DNA of 12,178 nt, taken from contig CAMHPM010000017.1 in assembly GCA_946187025.1 (NCBI GenBank), positions 1-12,178 on the forward strand. The letters are read 5' to 3'. This DNA comes from an uncultured Prevotellaceae bacterium (GTDB lineage: Bacteria; Bacteroidota; Bacteroidia; Bacteroidales; Bacteroidaceae). The notes under the pieces were generated by a model that was given only the letters and a program-made list of their open reading frames with translations, did not search any database and had not been told where the DNA came from. Of this stretch, positions 6,913-12,178 are shown in pieces (the stretch's first letter is position 1; every line of letters begins with the position of its first letter). A program made the translations under genes and the position numbers.

Positions 6913-7063
6913 CGGCTAATATTTCATTTGTACATGCGGTGGTGATACACAAAATAATAAAAATGTAACATTTAGTGCCTTCCGCAGGGTGAATGAGGTG
7001 TCGTATGTTGCAAAACTTACAAAAAACGATACATTGTTTATAATATATATAAGGAAATATCAG

Positions 7064-7071
7064 TAATTTTG
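7064..7071 (+). promoter_or_regulatory. GH5/GH43 gene promoter, -7 element TAATTTTG
   Basis: TAATTTTG followed by CACC lies 60 bp before the ATG. The predicted start near 7075 gives an A-rich leader of about 57 nt, typical of Bacteroidetes. The upstream DNA is very AT-rich (7036-7060) with no proper -33 TTTG, so an activator may be needed. Confidence 0.6.
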
Positions 7072-7131
7072 CACCGTTAAACCAAAGCGTCATAACATAA
7101 CAAAAATAATAAACCAAACAAATCAACAGAA

Positions 7132-10100
7132 ATGAAGAAATTACTTGCAATCATTACAGCTTTGTTACTGACGGCATCGCCAGGCAAGGCGCAGACCTTC
7201 GGCAACACGCCGCCGCTACATGTCGATGGCCGTGAACTGAAGGACGACAAAGGTAATGTGGTGCGTCTGCACGGAGTGATGGACACCCCAAGCGACTGGT
7301 TCAACGGCGGCCGGTGGGGATGGGGCATCGACGACTCGAAGGTGACACCATGTATCAACTATTTCAACAAGCTCTATACAGCAATCACCGACACTGTGAA
7401 CGGTGCCTACTGCAATGTGTTCCGTCTGCACCTCGACCCATGCTGGACCAACGACAACAGCGTGAACTACAGCTATGTTGACGACAACGGGCAGACCATC
7501 GTCGTGGGAAAGACCGGCGACGGAGAAGCCAACATAGAGCATTTTAGCAAGGCTCGCCTCACGAAATACCTGCGCACCCTCTATTCAAGGCTGGCCCTCA
7601 ATGCAGTGAAGAAAGGCTTGTACGTCATCATGCGTCCACCTGGCGTATGCCCCGGCACCATCAAGGTGGGCGACGGCTACCAGCACTACTTGATGGAGGT
7701 GTGGGACATCGTGACACAGAACGACAGCATCCTGAAATACTCGGGACAGATATCGATCGAGCTGGCCAACGAGCCAATCAACGTGCAGGACGCCAACGGA
7801 CAAGGCAGCGACCACGCACTCTACGACTTCTTCCAGCCGATAGTCGATAAAATCCGTGCAAACGGATTCACCGGCATCATCTGGGGAGTCGGCACAGGAT
7901 ACCAGAGCGGTTACCAGGGATATGAGAAATACCCACTCCAGGGCTACAACATAGGTTACGCCGTACACGTCTATTCAGGATGGTACGGCCAGGGCGACAA
8001 CAATGCCAACCCGCAGACCTTCATCACCAACTTCGGCCGACAGGTACCGGTGGTGAACACCAACCCGATCGTCGTGACCGAGATTGACTGGAGCCCGCAA
8101 AACACCGACAAGATCGACCACTACAACGAATTCGGCGAACCAGTGTATAAGAACTACGGAACCTGGGCAACAGCATCCACCTCAAAGTGGGGAAAGGCAT
8201 GGAAAGCCGTACACGACTACTATGGCAACATAGGCATGACCCTCACCGGCACCGGCGACTACATCGACATCGACAAGTCGATTGCATCGACCACACCGAA
8301 AGCCGTCGTGGCATTCGACGGCAACCCCGAGTGCTGCGCACAAGCCTGCTTCGAGTGGTACAAGGAATGGAACATGACGACAAGACCATACATGGCATAC
8401 ACCCGACAGTGGACAGCCGACCAGGGCAACGGAACATACAAGAACCCGGTAATCAACGGCGACTTCCCCGACATCGACGTCATTCGCGTGGGCGACACCT
8501 ACTACATGGTCAGCACAACCATGTTCTACATGCCGGGAGCTACCATACTGAAATCGAAAGACCTCGTCAACTGGGAATACTGCGCCAACCCGCTGCTACA
8601 GATTGTCGATAACGACGCATACAACCTCATCGGAGGCGCACACCACTACGGACAAGGCATGTGGGCATCGACCCTCAACTACCATAACGGAAAGTTCTAC
8701 TTCTACTTCCCATGCTCAACGTGGTCGCCCGACTCACGCAGCATACTCCTCACCGCATCCGACCCCGAAGGCAAATGGGACGTAACCCTGCTGCCTGAAG
8801 CATATCACGACCCGGGATGGCTCTTCGACGACGGACCCGACGGCGACGGATACCTCTATGTGGCTTGCGGCATCGACAACATCAATGTCATCAAGTTCAA
8901 CCCCAACACACTGACAAAGATATCGAGCAGCACGGTAATACGTGTGGGCAACGGACTCGAAGGAAGCCACATGTACCACATCGGCGAATACTACTACATC
9001 TACGCAACCTACGGAGGAACGGAAGGCAGCCAGACCATCTTCCGCTCGAAATCACCGATGGGACCTTACGAAGAGTGTGTCACCGCAACCACGGCATCCA
9101 ACCCGAAGGGACGCGTCTTTGCCGGACAGAAGATACACCAGGGAGCACTCGTCGAGACACAGACAGGCGAATGGTGGACCATGCTCTTCAAAGACGACGG
9201 AGCAATCGGACGTGTACCATATCTGGAACCAGTGGTGTGGAAAGACGGATGGCCAGTGATTGGAAACAACGGTACCGACGTGACAGCATCGGGCAGGGCA
9301 TATCCTAAGCCAAACGTAGGGGTGACACACGAACGAAAGTATCTCACCACAAACGACACATTCACCGACCCTATACTCGGTAAGCAATGGGAGTGGAACC
9401 ACAACCCCGACAACACAGCATGGAGCCTGATTGAAAACCCAGGCTACCTCAGGCTGCACACAGTGACCATCACCGACTCGCTCCAGCAGGCTCGCAACAG
9501 CCTCTCACAGAGAATACTCGGATACAGCCCGGTAGGAACACCGTCAACACGCTACACTCCATCCTACGGAACAATAAAACTCTCGACCGAGCACATGACC
9601 GAAGGCGACGTGGCAGGTCTGGCCGTATTCCAAGAGCCTTACCAGTATATCGGTGTGAAGGTAATCAACGGAAAACGCCACATCTACAGCCTCTACCAGT
9701 CGAAACTCAAAGGACAGCAGACACAACAAGTGGGACCTGAAGTCACAGCCGATACCATCTACCTGAGAGCCATCGTAAACTTCAGCACCAACAAGACCAA
9801 CTTCTACTACAGCTACGACAACAAACGATACACCAAGTTCGGCCCAGAGATGAACATGGGCTATACACTCGGCGTGTTTGTAGGCAACCGTTTCTTCCTC
9901 TTCAACTACGCAACCAAGCAACTGGGCGGATACGTAGATATCGACTGGTTCAGCACAGAACCGATGTGGGAAGAAGAATGGTTCTACGGGCCTGGAACAC
10001 TGCACACATACAGCGAAGCCGACCTCACCGTCGAGAAGATGGAACTGGAAAAGACCGACTACTCGCTCATCCCGGGCGGCGACGCAGGACTGGAAATCAT

Positions 10101-10833
10101 CAGCACATCGCAGTCGGGACTCGTGAGCAACGTGGCATCCAACGCATACTATGAGTACTCCAACCCAGGTGTGGCACAAGTAGTAGGAGGCAGCATACGC
10201 GGAGTGGGAGTAGGCGAGACCGATGTCAAGGCAACATACACCGACCCAATGGGCAACAGCCACAGCGTCACGTTCCATGTGGCAGTGGGATACTTCCCAC
10301 TCACTGCCGATGCACTCAACCCGTCAATCTACGGCTCAGGCACATTTACCGAGAAGAGTGGACAGCTGAAGACCGGACAAAACGGATTCGGCGGATGGGA
10401 ATACAACGGAGGCGTCGATATGAGCAAATACAACTACATCGTTATCAAGTTCCGAATCGGTTCGACATCAAAGCCTGTGTTCCGCATCTACGACTCAACC
10501 AACTATTGGAGCGACTGCTACCAGTACGACATCAAGACAGCAACGTCTGTTGCAATCGACCTGCACAACCTCGTGACACCTAAGAACAGAACCATCGACC
10601 CATCAAAGATATACAAGGCCGGATTCAGCTCCGACGGCTCACGCCCAATCTACATCAAGGAAATCTATCTCAGCATGGATGGAGAGACACCGGCAACCGG
10701 AGTTGATGCCATCTACCGAGAGACAGACACCGCCGATGCACCGCAAAGCATCTACAACCTGCAGGGACAGCGCCTCAGCACACTGCAACCTGGAATCAAC
10801 ATCGTTGGAGGTCGCAAGGTATTAGTTAAATAA
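7132..10833 (+). CDS. Secreted multidomain glycosidase: GH5 + GH43 + beta-sandwich domains
   Basis: This 1233-residue protein has two catalytic modules, probably acting on arabinoxylan. A signal peptide ends at A20 (PGKA|QT). A GH5 (beta/alpha)8 domain (about 25-425) shows R98 (VFRLHLD), acid/base E214 (ELANEP), H279/Y281 (AVHVYSG) and nucleophile E317 (VVTEIDW). A GH43 five-bladed propeller (about 437-725) shows base D447 (GDFPDID), pKa-modulating D560 (HDPGWLFDD) and acid E610 (LEGSHMY). It resembles subfamily 12-type xylosidases/arabinofuranosidases and carries the usual concanavalin-like C-terminal domain (736-944). Then come a bacterial Ig-like (BIG2-type) domain (964-1053), an unassigned CBM-like domain (1054-1185, SIYGSGTFTEKSGQ...FGGWEYNGGVD) and a Prevotella-type tail (1207-1233). 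All six catalytic residues are present. The GH5 substrate (xylan versus other beta-glycan) is inferred. It is divergent from GH115 and may share its control. Confidence 0.92.
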   Translation: MKKLLAIITALLLTASPGKAQTFGNTPPLHVDGRELKDDKGNVVRLHGVMDTPSDWFNGGRWGWGIDDSKVTPCINYFNKLYTAITDTVNGAYCNVFRLHLDPCWTNDNSVNYSYVDDNGQTIVVGKTGDGEANIEHFSKARLTKYLRTLYSRLALNAVKKGLYVIMRPPGVCPGTIKVGDGYQHYLMEVWDIVTQNDSILKYSGQISIELANEPINVQDANGQGSDHALYDFFQPIVDKIRANGFTGIIWGVGTGYQSGYQGYEKYPLQGYNIGYAVHVYSGWYGQGDNNANPQTFITNFGRQVPVVNTNPIVVTEIDWSPQNTDKIDHYNEFGEPVYKNYGTWATASTSKWGKAWKAVHDYYGNIGMTLTGTGDYIDIDKSIASTTPKAVVAFDGNPECCAQACFEWYKEWNMTTRPYMAYTRQWTADQGNGTYKNPVINGDFPDIDVIRVGDTYYMVSTTMFYMPGATILKSKDLVNWEYCANPLLQIVDNDAYNLIGGAHHYGQGMWASTLNYHNGKFYFYFPCSTWSPDSRSILLTASDPEGKWDVTLLPEAYHDPGWLFDDGPDGDGYLYVACGIDNINVIKFNPNTLTKISSSTVIRVGNGLEGSHMYHIGEYYYIYATYGGTEGSQTIFRSKSPMGPYEECVTATTASNPKGRVFAGQKIHQGALVETQTGEWWTMLFKDDGAIGRVPYLEPVVWKDGWPVIGNNGTDVTASGRAYPKPNVGVTHERKYLTTNDTFTDPILGKQWEWNHNPDNTAWSLIENPGYLRLHTVTITDSLQQARNSLSQRILGYSPVGTPSTRYTPSYGTIKLSTEHMTEGDVAGLAVFQEPYQYIGVKVINGKRHIYSLYQSKLKGQQTQQVGPEVTADTIYLRAIVNFSTNKTNFYYSYDNKRYTKFGPEMNMGYTLGVFVGNRFFLFNYATKQLGGYVDIDWFSTEPMWEEEWFYGPGTLHTYSEADLTVEKMELEKTDYSLIPGGDAGLEIISTSQSGLVSNVASNAYYEYSNPGVAQVVGGSIRGVGVGETDVKATYTDPMGNSHSVTFHVAVGYFPLTADALNPSIYGSGTFTEKSGQLKTGQNGFGGWEYNGGVDMSKYNYIVIKFRIGSTSKPVFRIYDSTNYWSDCYQYDIKTATSVAIDLHNLVTPKNRTIDPSKIYKAGFSSDGSRPIYIKEIYLSMDGETPATGVDAIYRETDTADAPQSIYNLQGQRLSTLQPGINIVGGRKVLVK

Positions 10834-10836
10834 AGC

Positions 10837-11008
10837 TTAATCCAAATCGATCATTAGCGTTATGATGATAATAGCTTCAATTTTTAGTTCAGATGTTTTG
10901 CTGTTTTGAGGGCGCAATGGGGTTCCATTGTAACCGAAAAGCAGTGAAACAGATGACAAAAAGGAAGTTTGTTAGCGCATAACTGGCTAATGACCGATTT
11001 GGATTTAA
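10837..11008. repeat. About 170-bp self-complementary element (MITE-like or structured RNA)
   Basis: The outer arms are 10839-10858 and 10986-11005, which pair at 19 of 20 positions (AATCCAAATCGATCATTAGC against GCTAATGACCGATTTGGATT). The pairing continues inward, after a 2-nt bulge, with GTTATG (10859-10864) and CATAAC (10978-10983). Further in, TAATAG/CTTC/TTTTT, TGTTTTGCTG and TTTT find partners in order on the right half, several through G-T wobbles. The apex is a 6-bp hairpin, CAATGG-GGTT-CCATTG (10915-10930). The ATCC...GGAT core (10840-11004) is flanked by TTA on both sides, which could be a target duplication. It starts 3 bp after the GH5/GH43 stop codon, has no plausible ORF, and lies before that gene's terminator, so it would be transcribed as a 3' UTR. 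Confidence 0.72.
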
Positions 11009-11027
11009 CACTTTCCCTCGAAAAAAG

Positions 11028-11079
11028 AGGAGTTGGGATTCGTAGTAACCGATACAAACTACAATCCCAACTCCTTTTT
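11028..11079 (+). terminator. Strong intrinsic terminator after the GH5/GH43 gene
   Basis: A 13-bp stem (AGGAGTTGGGATT at 11028-11040 with 11063-11075) is extended by GTAGT/ACTAC after a one-base bulge, with an 11-nt loop (11047-11057). The right arm runs directly into a T run (11075-11079). The left side carries six A residues (11021-11026), so it may also work on the minus strand. It lies 195 bp beyond the stop codon, giving the glycosidase mRNA a long structured 3' end. Confidence 0.88.
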
Positions 11080-11183
11080 ATTTTATTCAAAACAAAGCTT
11101 GGCGGCAATGCTCTGTTGCAGACGGTTTTAAGATTGATTTATTTCAATCGACTCCTTTTTTGTTAATTTTATTGCTGTTGGAT

Positions 11184-11193
11184 GTTAGCTAAC
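11184..11193. promoter_or_regulatory. 10-bp perfect palindrome upstream of the dpp3 promoter
   Basis: GTTAGCTAAC is its own reverse complement and lies 13 bp before the -7 element of the M49 gene, where the -33 region would be. It could be an operator. A palindrome of this length may also be chance, and no regulator is known. Confidence 0.3.
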
Positions 11194-11206
11194 AAAAAAT
11201 AATTCG

Positions 11207-11214
11207 TAACTTTG
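11207..11214 (+). promoter_or_regulatory. dpp3 promoter, -7 element TAACTTTG
   Basis: TAACTTTG matches the Bacteroidetes element exactly. The predicted start near 11218 gives a leader of about 32 nt ending in an AT-rich stretch before the ATG at 11250. The only TTG upstream (11178-11180) is 26 nt away, further than usual. Confidence 0.65.
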
Positions 11215-11249
11215 TAGGCTGAAACAATAACACATATATAATTATTTAT

Positions 11250-12178
11250 ATGAAAACAACGACACGCATTATGGCTATAATGGCATTGGGACTGACTGCT
11301 TGTACCACGCAGAAGGAGCAGCAGGCCGACGATTTTGAATATGCAAACGAGCGTTTTGCCGACTTGCAGATGTTGCGCTACAAGGTTGAGGGTTTTGAAA
11401 ACCTGTCGCTCAACCAGAAGCTGCTTATATATTACCTGAGTGAAGCTGCGCTGTATGGACGTGATATTCTCTATGACCAGAACGGCAAGTATAATCTCAC
11501 GATTCGTCAGATGTTGGAAACGATATATACTGCCGAAGGTATCGACCACGATACTGACGACTTCAAGGCCATGGAGGTTTATCTCAAGCGTGTGTGGTTC
11601 TCAAACGGAATACACCATCACTATGGCTCAGAGAAGTTTGTGCCTGAGTTTAGCGAAGCATGGCTGAGGGAGCAAATCGAGGCAACTGATGCACTGGCCG
11701 ATGCTACTTTCACGGCCGACGAGATTTGCCGTGTCATTTTCGACCCCGACGTGCTGCCGAAGCGTGTAAACCTGGCTCAAGGTGTTGACTTGCTGCAGAC
11801 TTCGGCCAGCTATTACTACGACGGTGTGACTCAGCAGGAGGCCGAGGACTACTATCTGGCTCAGAAGGAAAAGGGCGACAAGGAGCATCCTGTGATGTAT
11901 GGCATGAACAGCCGTCTCGTGAAAGAGGCCGACGGAACTATCGTGGAGAAGCGCTGGACAACGTCTTCGCTCTATGGCCAGGCCTTGCAAAAGATTGTGG
12001 AAGACCTGAAGCTGGCCCGCCCATACGCTGAGGACGAGAAACAACAGCAGGTAATCGACAAACTCATCGAGTATTATGAGACAGGCAGCCTCGACACTTT
12101 CGACCAATACAGCATATTGTGGGTGGAGAATACAGAACCGCTGGTGTTCTGGAACAACCGGAGCTGGATCACTGAAGA
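11250..12178 (+). CDS. Dipeptidyl-peptidase III (peptidase M49), lipoprotein, N-terminal part
   Basis: DPP III is a zinc exopeptidase that releases dipeptides from the N-terminus of short peptides. The frame is open from ATG 11250 to the window edge (309 codons of about 650-690), so the zinc motif HExxGH is not visible. Recognition rests on blocks typical of Bacteroidetes M49: FADLQMLRYKVEGFENLSL, YYLSEAALYGRDILYDQNGK, MEVYLKRVWFSNGIHHHYG, EKFVPEFS, VIFDPDVLPKRVN, SASYYYDGVTQQEAEDYY, YGMNSRLVKE and YETGSLDTFDQYSILWV. Residues 1-18 form a lipoprotein signal with lipobox LTAC (C18), so the enzyme is expected to be membrane-anchored in the periplasm or envelope. Start choice rests on this signal and the promoter 32 nt upstream. 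The last ten codons differ from what the family usually has (see findings). In some Bacteroidetes annotations such proteins are labelled dihydrofolate reductase, which is not supported here. Confidence 0.9.
   Translation, partial: MKTTTRIMAIMALGLTACTTQKEQQADDFEYANERFADLQMLRYKVEGFENLSLNQKLLIYYLSEAALYGRDILYDQNGKYNLTIRQMLETIYTAEGIDHDTDDFKAMEVYLKRVWFSNGIHHHYGSEKFVPEFSEAWLREQIEATDALADATFTADEICRVIFDPDVLPKRVNLAQGVDLLQTSASYYYDGVTQQEAEDYYLAQKEKGDKEHPVMYGMNSRLVKEADGTIVEKRWTTSSLYGQALQKIVEDLKLARPYAEDEKQQQVIDKLIEYYETGSLDTFDQYSILWVENTEPLVFWNNRSWITE

Noticed and set aside
9544..10278. 244-codon minus-strand frame
   Set aside because: It is antisense to the GH5/GH43 gene and Val/Cys/His-rich like other shadow frames, with no recognisable domain.
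11132..11161. Second terminator: GATTGA/TCAATC hairpin followed by six T residues
   Set aside because: The stem is only 6 bp, AT-rich and separated from the T run by 6 nt; the strong terminator at 11028-11079 already serves.
11628..12107. 159-codon minus-strand frame with hydrophobic stretches
   Set aside because: It is antisense to the clearly recognised M49 gene; the Leu/Val runs mirror its Lys/Gln/Asp codons.

Overview
The window looks like chromosomal DNA of a Bacteroidales bacterium, most likely Prevotella or a close relative. The case rests on several things. Seven sites match the Bacteroidetes -7 promoter element TAnnTTTG, and no gene start has a clear Shine-Dalgarno sequence. Two families largely confined to Bacteroidetes are present (DUF4294 and DUF4491). 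The large secreted glycosidase carries the C-terminal tail (IYNLQGQRL...GINIVGGRKV type) common in Prevotella exported proteins. Genus is inference.

Layout. The left end (1-1283, minus) is the N-terminal three quarters of recN, cut by the window edge. It diverges from a secreted DUF4294 protein (1469-2122, plus) across a 185-bp gap holding both promoters and a 10-bp inverted repeat. DUF4294 converges, over a heptamer tandem repeat, on a minus-strand lrp-DUF4491 pair (2945-2190). Upstream of that, also on the minus strand, is asd (4156-3143) with its own promoter and a strong intrinsic terminator. Next comes a GH115 xylan alpha-glucuronidase (6736-4253, minus). A 395-bp divergent intergenic region separates it from a 1233-residue GH5+GH43 multidomain secreted enzyme (7132-10833, plus). 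A 416-bp intergenic region follows, with a ~170-bp self-complementary element, a strong terminator and the promoter of the last gene. That gene is a lipoprotein dipeptidyl-peptidase III (M49), cut by the right edge.

How the genes work together. GH115 and GH5/GH43 form a small divergent hemicellulose module. GH115 removes (4-O-methyl)glucuronic acid from xylan, and GH5/GH43 probably cuts the backbone and removes arabinose or xylose. No SusC/SusD pair or regulator is visible, so this is not a complete classical PUL within the window; it sits among housekeeping genes (recN, asd, lrp, dpp3).

The most unusual signals are non-coding. One is the 10837-11008 near-full-length hairpin, with MITE-like ends, behind the GH5/GH43 gene. 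The other is a set of three GC-rich 22-bp repeats with mutually exclusive pairing options in the predicted 5' leader of the GH115 mRNA. The DUF4294 promoter also sits so close to its ATG that the transcript may be leaderless. I see no CRISPR array, tRNA, rRNA, transposase or phage gene.
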